Part shown: positions 17,954-26,807 of the stretch, piece by piece
Numbering within the stretch: position 1 is the first letter of the stretch
How the letters are laid out: the number at the start of each line of letters is the position of its first letter
Source: Corynebacterium sp. HMSC074A01
GTDB lineage: Bacteria > Actinomycetota > Actinomycetes > Mycobacteriales > Mycobacteriaceae
Length of the DNA: 64,000 nucleotides
Assembly (NCBI RefSeq): GCF_001831515.1
Contig: NZ_KV825615.1
Location: 79,014 to 143,013, forward strand
Direction: 5' to 3'
Notes under the pieces: model-generated
What the model saw: the letters and a program-made list of their open reading frames with translations, nothing else
Database searches by the model: none
What the model was told of the DNA's origin: nothing
Program-made: the position numbers and the translations under genes

Positions 17954-20602
17954 CTACCCCGCGTTGCGCAGCGCGGTGGCCAGCCCGTTCATGGTGACCT
18001 GGATGGTCTTGGAGACGAGGAAGGTCTCGTCGCCGGCGCGGTAGCGGCGCAGCAGCTCGAGCTGGACGGCGTTGAGCGGCAGCAGGTAGGGGTAACGGCG
18101 CTTGAGCGAGCGGGCCTGGCGCTGGTTCTCTGCAACAAGGTCAGCGTGTCCGGTGATGCGGAAATAGACCTGCTTGGTGCGCTCGAACTCGTCGGCAATG
18201 AGCGTGTAGATGCGCTCAGCCACCTCGCGGTCTTCCACCAGGTCGGCGTAGAGGCGGGCCAGCGACAGCTCGGCCTTGGCCATGACCTGGGCCATATTCG
18301 ACAGTACGGAGCGGAAGAACGGCCAGTCGCGGTAGAGTTCGCGCAGGTCGTCCCAGCGCTCTTCGCTCTCGCCCGCCCAGCGCTCGACCGCGGTGCCGAC
18401 GCCGAACCAGCCGGGCACGTTGGTGCGCGACTGCGCCCAGGACAGGACCCAGGGGATGGCGCGAAGATCAGAAATCGCGGTGGTCTGTTTGCGCGACGCG
18501 GGGCGGGAGCCGAGGTTGAGCTCGCCGATCTCGTGCAGCGGGGTGGATTGGGTGAAGTAGTCGATGAATCCGGGGTCGCCGATCAGTTCGTTGTACTTTT
18601 CGCCGGAGTAGGCGGCAAGGGTGCGCATGATGTCGTAGGCGCGGGTCGGGTCGGCGATCGGCTCGGTGTCCAGCAGAGAGGCCTCAAGGGTGCCGGCGAC
18701 GAAGGCCTCGAGGTGGCGGCGCGCGGTCTCGGGAGAGCCGTACTTGGCGGAGATGATCTCGCCCTGCTCGGTGATGCGGATGGAGCCGGCGACGGCACCC
18801 TTGGGTTGGGCGAGGATGGCGTCGTAGGTGGGCCCGCCTCCGCGGCCGACTGCCCCGCCGCGGCCGTGCGCGAGCCGAAGGCGGATGCCGTGTCGGTTGC
18901 AGAGCTCGACGAGGGCGAGTTCGGCGTCGTAAAGCGCCCAGTTGGCCTGCAGGTAGCCGCCGTCCTTGTTGGAGTCGGAGTAGCCGAGCATGACCTCCTG
19001 GACGTCGCCGCGGGCGCGCAGGTGCTCGCGGTAGAACGGCAGCGACCAGAGGTCCTCGAGGATGCGGGCGCCGTGCGCAAGGTCCTCGATAGTCTCGAAG
19101 AGCGGGACGACGTTGACGCTGCCCAGGCCGACTTCTTTGAGTAGGACCATGGGCTCGAGGATGTCGGAAACCGTCCCGGTCATGGCGATGATGCACTGCG
19201 CGATCGCACCCTGGCCCAGGTCCCGGACGGCGCGGGCGGCGGCGGTGAGGATGCCCATTTCCTTGCGCGTGTCGTCGCTAAGCTGGGCTGAGGCGCGCAG
19301 CAGCGGGCGCGGGGTGCGCAGCTCATCGACGAGCACCTCCACGCGGTCCTCTTCCACAAGCGCGGTGTAGTCCTCACACACGCCGGCAACGCGGAGCACC
19401 TCGGCTACGACCTTCTCGAAGGATTCGGAGTTCTGGCGCAGGTCGAGCGTGTAGAGGTGGAAGCCGAAGGTAGTCACCGCGGAGCGCAGGCGCCCCAGCC
19501 GGTCGTCGGCGATGATGGCGCCGCCGTGCGCGCGCAGGGAGGCGTCGATCACATCCAGGTCGGCGAGCAGTTCACCGGGGTCCGCATACGCCGAGCCCGA
19601 GGTCACCGAACCGGCGAGCTGCTCGCGGGTGGCGGCGACGCGGTGGCGGATGCCGTAGATGGCGCGGCGGTAGGGCTCATCGACGCGGGACTCGGCTGTG
19701 TTGTTGGCGGCGTCGGCAAGCTGGGAAAGCTCCGCCGAGCAGGTGGAGTAACGGTCCGAGAGGGACAGCTCGCGCTCGAGTTCGCCCAGTTCGTCGAGGT
19801 AGTGGTTCAACACGGTGTCGGCGGCCTGGCGGGTGGCGTAGGTGAGCGTTTCGGCGTTGACGTAAGGGTTGCCGTCGTGGTCGCCGCCGATCCAGGAGCC
19901 GGGGCGCATCACGGGGGTAAGGGCGAGGTCGCGGTCGAAGGTGTCGCGCAGCTCGTAGCGGATCGCGCGGTTAAGCGCCGGGATCTGCTCGAGCAGGGAG
20001 AGTTTGTAGTAGCGCAGACCGACATCGATTTCGTCCTCCAAGCGCGGGCGCGCGATGCGGATGAGCGCGGTCTGCCACAAAAGGGTCATGCGCAGTTCCA
20101 TCTCGCGCTCGATGGCGGCCGGGTCGGCGCCGGCGTGGAGTTCGCTGAGCAGGCGTTTGATGTGCGTCTGGGTGTCAAAGACGGTGCGGCGGCGAGTCTC
20201 GGTCGGATGCGCGGTGAGCACCGGGGAGACCTGCGCCCCGGCGATAAGTTCGGCGACCTTGTCGGCGTCCACGCCGCTGTCTTTCAGGTGCGCGAAGCTG
20301 GTGCGCAGCGAAACCGGCGCGGCCGCCTTCTCGTCGTCCAGGTCCTCGACCAGGTTAGTCAGCAGTGCGAAGTGGCTGAATGCGCGCGCAACCAGGTTCA
20401 TCTTGGTGATGTCCATGTCACGGAAGACGGCGAGCAGGTCTTCTGGGGCGGCATCCCCGTGGGCGATGTCGAAGGCGGTGCGACGGGTGGATTCGACCAG
20501 GTCAAAGATCTCCTGGCCCTCCTGCTCGGCGAGCACGCGGCCGAGCACCCGGCCCAAAAGTCGGATATCTTCGCGGACGTGATCGGCGGGCTGGACGGAC
20601 AC
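17954..20602 (-). CDS. ppc: Phosphoenolpyruvate carboxylase
   Basis: Anaplerotic enzyme fixing bicarbonate onto PEP to give oxaloacetate. The 882 residues include the catalytic histidine motif LTAHPTETRRR near residue 150, the GYSDSNKDGG loop, the glycine-rich HGRGGAVGRGGGP and the C-terminal RNAG that closes the inhibitor/active site. Length is slightly below the ~919 of C. glutamicum. The 216-base gap to divergent metY contains, near ppc, the inverted repeat AGCTA-AAG-TAGCT and an ACCTCC/GGAGGT hairpin of unknown role. Confidence 0.96.
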   Translation of the reverse strand: MSVQPADHVREDIRLLGRVLGRVLAEQEGQEIFDLVESTRRTAFDIAHGDAAPEDLLAVFRDMDITKMNLVARAFSHFALLTNLVEDLDDEKAAAPVSLRTSFAHLKDSGVDADKVAELIAGAQVSPVLTAHPTETRRRTVFDTQTHIKRLLSELHAGADPAAIEREMELRMTLLWQTALIRIARPRLEDEIDVGLRYYKLSLLEQIPALNRAIRYELRDTFDRDLALTPVMRPGSWIGGDHDGNPYVNAETLTYATRQAADTVLNHYLDELGELERELSLSDRYSTCSAELSQLADAANNTAESRVDEPYRRAIYGIRHRVAATREQLAGSVTSGSAYADPGELLADLDVIDASLRAHGGAIIADDRLGRLRSAVTTFGFHLYTLDLRQNSESFEKVVAEVLRVAGVCEDYTALVEEDRVEVLVDELRTPRPLLRASAQLSDDTRKEMGILTAAARAVRDLGQGAIAQCIIAMTGTVSDILEPMVLLKEVGLGSVNVVPLFETIEDLAHGARILEDLWSLPFYREHLRARGDVQEVMLGYSDSNKDGGYLQANWALYDAELALVELCNRHGIRLRLAHGRGGAVGRGGGPTYDAILAQPKGAVAGSIRITEQGEIISAKYGSPETARRHLEAFVAGTLEASLLDTEPIADPTRAYDIMRTLAAYSGEKYNELIGDPGFIDYFTQSTPLHEIGELNLGSRPASRKQTTAISDLRAIPWVLSWAQSRTNVPGWFGVGTAVERWAGESEERWDDLRELYRDWPFFRSVLSNMAQVMAKAELSLARLYADLVEDREVAERIYTLIADEFERTKQVYFRITGHADLVAENQRQARSLKRRYPYLLPLNAVQLELLRRYRAGDETFLVSKTIQVTMNGLATALRNAG

Positions 20603-20660
20603 GGGGGTCTCCTTCGGCTAAGGCGCAGCTCAAGCGGCACTCAAGCGGCGCGGACGTGAC

Positions 20661-20732
20661 GTGCTAGCTAAAGTAGCTGAGATCACACCTCCTGTCTCGG
20701 AAACGGAGGTCACACCATCACAAGCAGGGGCA
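20661..20732. repeat. Two small inverted repeats in the ppc-metY gap
   Basis: AGCTA-AAG-TAGCT and, ~15 bases on, ACCTCC-N12-GGAGGT lie between the divergent ppc and metY starts. They could be operators or part of the ppc 5' leader; I assign no function. The rest of this 216-base gap holds the metY promoter. Confidence 0.35.
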
Positions 20733-20769
20733 TCTGCGGGATTTTTATTCAGCCCCTTAACTCGCAAAA

Positions 20770-20785
20770 CAGACCGCTTGGTTCA
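20770..20785. promoter_or_regulatory. Candidate McbR box upstream of metY
   Basis: CAGACCGCTTGGTTCA matches seven of ten defined positions of the corynebacterial McbR site TAGAC-N6-GTCTA. It overlaps the presumed -35 of the metY promoter (TTCATT, 17 bases before the -10), the right place for repression by sulfur-amino-acid status. Confidence 0.45.
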
Positions 20786-20804
20786 TTTTGCACCGACCGC
20801 ACAT

Positions 20805-20810
20805 TACGGT
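20805..20810 (+). promoter_or_regulatory. -10 box of metY (leaderless)
   Basis: TACGGT, eight bases before ATG 20819. Confidence 0.55.
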
Positions 20811-20818
20811 CGGATGCC

Positions 20819-22141
20819 ATGAGCAACTACGACAACTCCAACGCCAACGAGTGGGCCTTCGCCACCCGCTCCATCCACGCAGGCCAAACCGTCGACTCCG
20901 ATACCGGCGCGCGCAACCAGCCGATTTACATGACCACGAGCTACGTCTTCGACGACGCGCAGCACGCGGAGAACCGCTTCAACCTCTCGGACGCAGGCCC
21001 GATCTACACGCGCCTGACCAACCCGACCCAGCAGGCGCTGGAGGATCGCCTCGCTTCCCTCGAAGGCGGCGTCGCCGCCGTCGCCTTCGCCTCCGGCATG
21101 GCCGCGGAGACCGCAGCGATCCTCAACCTCGCCTCGGCCGGCGACCACATCGTCACCTCCCCGCGCCTCTACGGCGGCACGGAAACGCTCTTCGAGGTCA
21201 CGCTGCCGCGCTTGGGCATCAACGTCACCTTCGTGGATGACCCGGACGACCCGGCCAGCTGGCAGGAAGCCGTCGAGCCCAACACCAAGGCCTTCTACGC
21301 GGAGACCTTCGGCAACCCGATCGCCGACGTGCTGGACATCCCGGCAGTCGCCGAGGTCGCGCACGCGAACCAGGTGCCGCTGATCGTGGACAACACGATG
21401 GCCACCGCCGCCCTGGTGCGCCCGCTCGAGCTCGGCGCCGACATCGTCGTGGTCTCCACCACGAAGTTCTACACCGGCAACGGCGCGGCCATCGGCGGCG
21501 CGATCATCGACGGCGGCAAGTTCGACTGGACCGTCCAGCGCGACGGCAAGGACGTCTTCCCCTACTTCACTACCCCGGACCCGGCCTACCACGGTCTGAA
21601 GTACGCCGACCTGGGCGCTCCCGCCTTCGCGCTCAAGGCTCGCGCTGGCCTGCTGCGCGACACCGGTGCGGCGATTTCCCCGTTCAATGCGTGGGTCGCC
21701 CTCCAGGGCCTGGACACCCTCCAGCTGCGCGTGAACAAGCACAACGAGAACGCCGCGGCCGTCGCCGAGTTCCTCGCCGGCCACGAGAAGGTGGCCAAGG
21801 TCAACTACGCCGGCCTGCCGGATTCCCCGTACAAGGCCGTCAAGGAGAAGCTCGGCATCGAGCACACCGGCTCCGTGCTTTCCTTCGAGGTCGCGGGCGA
21901 TCCGGACGACCGCACCAACGCCTGGGCGTTCATCGACGCGCTGAAGCTGCACTCCAACCTGGCAAACATCGGCGACGTCCGCTCCCTGGTCGTCCACCCG
22001 GCCTCCACCACCCACTCGCAGTCCACCCCGGAGGGACTCAAGCGCGCGGGCATTAGCCAGGCCACTGTCCGCCTGTCGGTTGGTATTGAGGACATCACCG
22101 ACATCATCGACGACCTCAAGCGCGGTTTCGCGGCGATCTAG
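20819..22141 (+). CDS. metY: O-acetylhomoserine sulfhydrylase
   Basis: PLP enzyme converting O-acetylhomoserine and sulfide to homocysteine, the direct-sulfhydrylation route to methionine. 440 residues, normal for the family. The PLP lysine is Lys216 in VVSTTKFYTGNG; other Cys/Met-metabolism motifs are SGMAAETAAI, YAETFGNP and HPASTTH. The leaderless ATG at 20819 lies behind a promoter with a candidate McbR box. metX begins on the next base after the stop, so both steps are made together. Confidence 0.96.
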   Translation: MSNYDNSNANEWAFATRSIHAGQTVDSDTGARNQPIYMTTSYVFDDAQHAENRFNLSDAGPIYTRLTNPTQQALEDRLASLEGGVAAVAFASGMAAETAAILNLASAGDHIVTSPRLYGGTETLFEVTLPRLGINVTFVDDPDDPASWQEAVEPNTKAFYAETFGNPIADVLDIPAVAEVAHANQVPLIVDNTMATAALVRPLELGADIVVVSTTKFYTGNGAAIGGAIIDGGKFDWTVQRDGKDVFPYFTTPDPAYHGLKYADLGAPAFALKARAGLLRDTGAAISPFNAWVALQGLDTLQLRVNKHNENAAAVAEFLAGHEKVAKVNYAGLPDSPYKAVKEKLGIEHTGSVLSFEVAGDPDDRTNAWAFIDALKLHSNLANIGDVRSLVVHPASTTHSQSTPEGLKRAGISQATVRLSVGIEDITDIIDDLKRGFAAI

Positions 22142-23290
22142 ATGCACACACTCGCCCCGGAAGGTCAGCTCGCGGTCGTCGATATCGGCTCGGTGCACAC
22201 CGAGGCCGGTGCCCAGATCGACGAAGTGCAGATTGCTTATCGACGCTGGGGCGAACCGGCCGGCGACCCCCACGGCAGCAACAACATCCTCCTCGTCGAG
22301 CACGCTTTAACCGGCGACACGGACGCTGCCGACTGGTGGTCCGAGGCCATCGGCCCTGGCAAGGCCCTCGACACGGACCAGTGGTGCGTGATCTGCACCA
22401 ACGCACTGGGCTCCTGCTACGGGTCAACCGGCCCGGCCTCGGCGCACCCGGACGCCGACGGCACGGTCTGGGGTTCGCGTTTCCCGGCCGTGTCCATCCG
22501 CGACATGGTGCAGGCCGAACACCGCTTCTTAGGCGAGCTCGGTTTCTCTCGCGTCCACGCCGTCCTCGGCGGTTCCATGGGCGGTGCCCGTGCCCTCGAG
22601 TGGACGCTGCTCCACCCGGAGCAGGTGGATTACGCCCTGGTCATCGCTGTATCCGCGCGGGCGAGCGCCTGGCAGATCGGCGTGCAGACCGCGCAGATCA
22701 CCTCGATCACCCAAGACCCGGCTTGGCAGGGCGGCGACTACCACGACACCGGCCACTCCCCCGACGCGGGTCTGGCCGCCGCGCGCCGACTGGCACACCT
22801 GACCTACCGCGGCGAGATGGAGATCGACGAACGCTTCGGCACCGCTGCCCAGACCGGCGAGAACCCGCTCGGCCCCTACCGCGCCGACGGCGAGCGCTTC
22901 GCCGTCCAGTCCTACCTGGAGCACCAGGGCCGTAAGCTCACCGAGCGCTTCGACGCCGCCTCCTACGTCACGCTCACCGAGGCGCTCAACCGCCACGACG
23001 TGGGCCGCGGACGCGGCGGGCTGAACAAGGCGCTGGCCTCATCGACGGTGCCCACCATGATCGTCGGCGTGGACACCGACATCCTCTACCCCTATCACCA
23101 GCAGGAACACCTCTCGCGCAACCTGGGCAACCTGCTGGCAATGTCGAAGCTGTCCTCCCCCGTCGGCCACGACGCCTTCCTCGTGGAGGCGCGCCAGATG
23201 GACCGCGTGCTGCGCAACTTCATCGCGCTGACGCACGAAACCCCGTCCGCGCACGACGTCGCGGTCACTCGCGGGGACTACGACATATAG
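22142..23290 (+). CDS. metX: Homoserine O-acetyltransferase
   Basis: Acetylates homoserine with acetyl-CoA, supplying the substrate of MetY. The 382-residue alpha/beta hydrolase fold shows nucleophile Ser145 in GGSMGG, the Asp of VDTDILYPY and the His of VGHDAFLVE. ATG abuts the metY stop with no gap, indicating a two-gene operon. The 3' end overlaps the convergent metallophosphoesterase gene by 13 bases. One CGTCGATAAGC motif occurs near the start and uses the rare Arg codon CGA. Confidence 0.96.
   Translation: MHTLAPEGQLAVVDIGSVHTEAGAQIDEVQIAYRRWGEPAGDPHGSNNILLVEHALTGDTDAADWWSEAIGPGKALDTDQWCVICTNALGSCYGSTGPASAHPDADGTVWGSRFPAVSIRDMVQAEHRFLGELGFSRVHAVLGGSMGGARALEWTLLHPEQVDYALVIAVSARASAWQIGVQTAQITSITQDPAWQGGDYHDTGHSPDAGLAAARRLAHLTYRGEMEIDERFGTAAQTGENPLGPYRADGERFAVQSYLEHQGRKLTERFDAASYVTLTEALNRHDVGRGRGGLNKALASSTVPTMIVGVDTDILYPYHQQEHLSRNLGNLLAMSKLSSPVGHDAFLVEARQMDRVLRNFIALTHETPSAHDVAVTRGDYDI
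22235..22245 (-). repeat. Iterated 11-mer CGTCGATAAGC, copy 4
   Basis: Perfect copy (minus strand) in metX; the plus-strand codons read Ala-Tyr-Arg-Arg and include the uncommon CGA. Confidence 0.7.
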
Positions 23291-23937
23291 GAGACGGCCA
23301 CGGTGGCGTCGTCAAGCGCGGCGCACAGGCTCGCGCTGCCCATCCCCACCCAGCTGATGGGCACCGACGCCTCGAGCTGCAGGCGCTCGTGGACGTGCCC
23401 GAGTGCCCACGCGTCGTATCCGCAGGCCTCGAGCTCCTCGACGCTGCAGGGCAGGCAAGGGTTGTTGGAATACTCGCCAGTGACGGAAGTGTGCAGGAGT
23501 CCGAGGTTTGGCGCGCCGTCGATAGGCTGCGGGAACGAAGGCACCAGCCGGCGCGGGTCGCGGTCGACCTCGACGGCGGCGGTGTGCAGCGCCCACTCGC
23601 CTGCCCGAAGCGTCTGCGGGTGCGGACCAGCGACCGTGACGCCACGCGGGATCACGTCGGAGAGGTCGTGGTGCACGTCGTGGTTGCCGGCGATGAAGAC
23701 GGTCGTGCCGAAGAGCTCGCAGGCGCGGTTGAAGAAGCGGGTGACCTCGTCGAAGGTGGCGTCGGTGAACCTTTTGCGGTCGATGACGTCGCCAAGCATC
23801 ACCATATGCCCCGCCCCGGCCTGCGCCCCGCGCTGCAGTGCACCGAGCGCCCAGTCAATGCCCGGGCCGGTTTTCTTCGCGCCCGCCTGCGGGCGGCCGA
23901 GGTGGATGTCTGCGAGGACGAGAAGTGGTGCGGTCAT
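23278..23937 (-). CDS. Calcineurin-like metallophosphoesterase
   Basis: A 219-residue cytosolic phosphoesterase with the full metal-binding set: D10-x-H12 (ADIH), G-D50-x-x-D (GDVIDRK), GNHD (84-87), a His in LLHTS and GHVH. Substrate is not evident; family members hydrolyse cyclic nucleotides, phosphodiesters or nucleic acid ends. It lies nine bases after an ABC permease gene on the same strand, and also has its own TAGCCT -10 box six bases before the ATG, overlapping that permease stop region. Its end overlaps metX by 13 bases. Confidence 0.88.
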   Translation of the reverse strand: MTAPLLVLADIHLGRPQAGAKKTGPGIDWALGALQRGAQAGAGHMVMLGDVIDRKRFTDATFDEVTRFFNRACELFGTTVFIAGNHDVHHDLSDVIPRGVTVAGPHPQTLRAGEWALHTAAVEVDRDPRRLVPSFPQPIDGAPNLGLLHTSVTGEYSNNPCLPCSVEELEACGYDAWALGHVHERLQLEASVPISWVGMGSASLCAALDDATVAVSYMS

Positions 23938-23943
23938 TACCCC

Positions 23944-23949
23944 AGGCTA
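23944..23949 (-). promoter_or_regulatory. -10 box of the metallophosphoesterase gene (leaderless)
   Basis: TAGCCT on the minus strand, six bases before ATG 23937; it includes the stop codon of the permease gene. Confidence 0.45.
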
Positions 23950-25638
23950 ACGCGCGTGGCGGGACTGCCACCAACGCACGCACACGAGCACGATGGTGGA
24001 GGTGCCCACGCCGATCAGCGTCATCGCCATCGCCTCCGCGCGATGGCCTTGGTCGTACTGGTTCATAATCCAGGGCGCGAGCAGGTTGATGTTGCTCGGT
24101 CGGATCAGCGAGGACATCACCAGTTCGCGGATGCCCACGAAGAACGCGAGCAGCCAACCGGCGAACAGCCCGGGCGCGAGCAACGGCACGGTGACACGGG
24201 CAAAGGTCTGCCACGGCGTAGCACCGCAGATCGCGGCAGCCTCGAGCATCGTGGGCGACATGGATGCCGCTGAGGTCTTCACGTTCTGCACCGCCATCGG
24301 GGTGAACAGGACCGTAAATGCCATGACCAGGATGAACTGTGTGCCGTACGGCGTCCACGGCAAGCTCGGCGAGTTCCACAGGAGGATGAAGCCGATGGCG
24401 AGGACAATGCCCGGCAGTGTGTCTGGGGCGACGGCGAGGAAGTCAGTCACCTTCACCAGTGCGCCGCGCTTCCGCATCGTCATGAGCGTGACCGCCAGGC
24501 CAAGCAGCACGGCCGTCGTCGCGCCGATCGCACCCAGCACGATGGAGCGGGTGAGCGCCTCCTGCGCGGACGGCATCACCAGCACGATCCCGAAGTAGTC
24601 AAACGTGAGGTTATCCAGTGTCGGTGCCTTAGACCGCAGGATCGTCATCGCCGCCAGGACGATCGAGATGTATGGAATGAACACGGAAAGCGCAAACACG
24701 ACGAAGCTGTAGATCCACGCCAGCGCCATTGCGCTTCTCGACGCCCGCAGCCGCACCGGCCGCGCAGCCCGCCCACCACCGGTGAGGTCTTTCCGGCTCG
24801 CCCACTGCTGGATCGCCCACGCGGTCACGCCAAGGGCGAACAGCACGCTGGAGGTAGCCGCGGCGTTGGAGAAGCTGAGCGGGTCGATCGTGACGTCCTC
24901 GTAGATAGAGGACACGAGCACCTTGTAGCCAATCGCGTTACCCAAGGTCACTGGCGTACCAAACTCGCCAGCTGCCTTGATGAAGACGATGAGCGCGCCC
25001 AGCGAATAGGGCCCAATCACCATCGGAGCGATGATGCGCGAGCACTGCTGCCAGCGGGATGCGCCCGCCACCTGCGCCATCTCCAGCTGCGAGGCGGGGA
25101 TGCCCGCGAAGCAGTTGCGCAGGATGAGGTACAAGAATGGAAACAGTTCCGCCGCCATGATGAACCCCATGCCCCACACGGAGTAGATCACGTCGTGGGC
25201 GAGGCTGCCGAGGGTCTCGCCCAGCAGCATCTCGGCCACGCCGCGCACGCGGGTGAAATCCATCCACGCCATCGCGGCCGCGAACGGCGGGGTCATAAAC
25301 GGCACCATGATGAGCACCTCGACCCACTCCGCCTTGCGCATGGGCGTCCAGGCGCGGAAGAGCGCGAGCGGTGCAGCGAAAAGGGTGGCGAAGAACACCA
25401 CGATCAGCGAGAGCACCACCGTGTTGCTGAGCACCCCGAGCATCTCGGGTTCCGCCAGCGTCCCCAACGCCGAGGGCTCCTCGCGATACCCGGTCACCGC
25501 GGTGACCAGTACCGATGCAAGTGGGGCGGCGACGAGCACGAGCAGGATCAGCAGCACCGGGTAGATGCCAGGACTACTGCGCCTGCGGCGCTTGGTGGGG
25601 CGGGCTTGGCTGGGGGCCGGCGCGGTGGTCGTCGTCAA
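23947..25638 (-). CDS. ABC importer permease, fused double domain (Fe3+/phosphonate type)
   Basis: A 563-residue membrane protein with about twelve helices in two homologous halves, each ending in an EAA-like loop (LEMAQVAGASRWQQCSRI and LEAAAICGATPWQTFARV). Fused permeases of this kind serve FbpABC iron(III) and 2-aminoethylphosphonate importers. The operon order on the minus strand is CYTH-like protein, ATPase, binding lipoprotein, permease, metallophosphoesterase. Substrate is not proven by sequence. Confidence 0.9.
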   Translation of the reverse strand: MTTTTAPAPSQARPTKRRRRSSPGIYPVLLILLVLVAAPLASVLVTAVTGYREEPSALGTLAEPEMLGVLSNTVVLSLIVVFFATLFAAPLALFRAWTPMRKAEWVEVLIMVPFMTPPFAAAMAWMDFTRVRGVAEMLLGETLGSLAHDVIYSVWGMGFIMAAELFPFLYLILRNCFAGIPASQLEMAQVAGASRWQQCSRIIAPMVIGPYSLGALIVFIKAAGEFGTPVTLGNAIGYKVLVSSIYEDVTIDPLSFSNAAATSSVLFALGVTAWAIQQWASRKDLTGGGRAARPVRLRASRSAMALAWIYSFVVFALSVFIPYISIVLAAMTILRSKAPTLDNLTFDYFGIVLVMPSAQEALTRSIVLGAIGATTAVLLGLAVTLMTMRKRGALVKVTDFLAVAPDTLPGIVLAIGFILLWNSPSLPWTPYGTQFILVMAFTVLFTPMAVQNVKTSAASMSPTMLEAAAICGATPWQTFARVTVPLLAPGLFAGWLLAFFVGIRELVMSSLIRPSNINLLAPWIMNQYDQGHRAEAMAMTLIGVGTSTIVLVCVRWWQSRHAR

Positions 25639-25685
25639 GTGTCTCTCGCTTCTCGCACAGGCAGCGCATCACGCGCCGCAGGGTT

Positions 25686-26747
25686 TTACAGGTAGCGCTC
25701 CGCGAACTGCTCGCGGACGTTCTTGGACTCGGAGGAGATGGCCTCCCAGTCGTCAGAGATCTGCGCGATTTCGGCGAGCTTCGGGCTTTCCTTCGGCGCG
25801 ACCTCCGGGTTCGCCGGGATCATGTACTTGGATGCGGAGATCTCCTGCGCTTCCTCGGAGAACATGAAGTCCACGAAGGCCTTCGCGGCCTCCTTGTTGT
25901 CGGAGGTCTTCATGATCATGACCGGGCGCGGGGACACAGTGGTGCCCGACAGCGGCAGGTTGATCTCCAGGGATTCTCCCTTGTCCTTCTTGGAGTAGCC
26001 GGAGTAGTCCACGCCGCCCAGCACGACGCCCTTGGAGCCGGAGGTGACCTTGTCCAGCGCGGGGCCGTTCGCACCCTCAACGATCATGCCGTTGTCAAAG
26101 AGCTTGTCGAACAGCTCCCAGGTCTTGTCCTCTCCCCACTCGGCGACCATGGCGGCAAGCAGGTCAGCCGCGGTACCCGACTCGCGCGGGTCCGGCATGA
26201 TGACCAGGTCCTTGTACTTCGGGTCGGCCAGGTCCTCCCAGTCGGTCGGTGCCTCGTCGATGACGTCGGTGTTGGCGATGAGCGTCAGTGCGGAACCGTC
26301 GCGGCCGTGGAACGTGTCGTCCGGGGCGTTCCAGTCCGGGTTGGAGTTCTCGATGTTGGCCGGCTTGTAGGGCTCCAGCGCGCCATCTTCCGCCTGCTTG
26401 GAGGCCGCCTTCCAGGACGCGAGGTAGACCACGTCCGCTTGCGGGTTGGCTTCCTCCGCCTTGAGCTTGGCGGTGATCTTGCCGGTGGTGTCAGCAAACA
26501 CGTTGACCTTGACGTCGGTGCGCTCCTCGAACGCCTCGACCAGCGCGTCAGTCAGCCCCTGCGGGTTCGCAGAGTAGTAGTCCAGCTCGCCGGAAAGCCC
26601 TTCCGGTGCCTCCCACTTGGCGGCGGAGGTTTCGCTCTGCGCAGCGCCAGTGGATTCCGCGGACTCGTCGACGGACTCGACGGAACCGCAAGCGGTCATG
26701 GTCAGCGCCGCAGCAACACCTGCGATAACGGCAGCAAACTTCTTCAT
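25686..26747 (-). CDS. ABC importer solute-binding lipoprotein (Fe3+/phosphonate type)
   Basis: A 353-residue extracellular binding protein anchored by lipid at Cys20 (lipobox LTMTAC). It resembles periplasmic-binding-protein type 2 proteins of the iron(III)/AEP/polyamine group: GELDYYSANPQGL at the N-terminus, ADVVYLASWKAA, and DPRESGTAADLL. The tyrosine cluster (YYSANP; GVDYSGYS) may form part of the ligand site. The start is preceded by AAGGAGAAGAAG. It lies between ATPase and permease genes in one operon. Confidence 0.9.
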   Translation of the reverse strand: MKKFAAVIAGVAAALTMTACGSVESVDESAESTGAAQSETSAAKWEAPEGLSGELDYYSANPQGLTDALVEAFEERTDVKVNVFADTTGKITAKLKAEEANPQADVVYLASWKAASKQAEDGALEPYKPANIENSNPDWNAPDDTFHGRDGSALTLIANTDVIDEAPTDWEDLADPKYKDLVIMPDPRESGTAADLLAAMVAEWGEDKTWELFDKLFDNGMIVEGANGPALDKVTSGSKGVVLGGVDYSGYSKKDKGESLEINLPLSGTTVSPRPVMIMKTSDNKEAAKAFVDFMFSEEAQEISASKYMIPANPEVAPKESPKLAEIAQISDDWEAISSESKNVREQFAERYL

Positions 26748-26807
26748 CTTCTTCTCCTTGAGAGTTTTGGTCTTCGCAGGCAGACGCGCCTGTGAGGAAA
26801 CGTGAAT

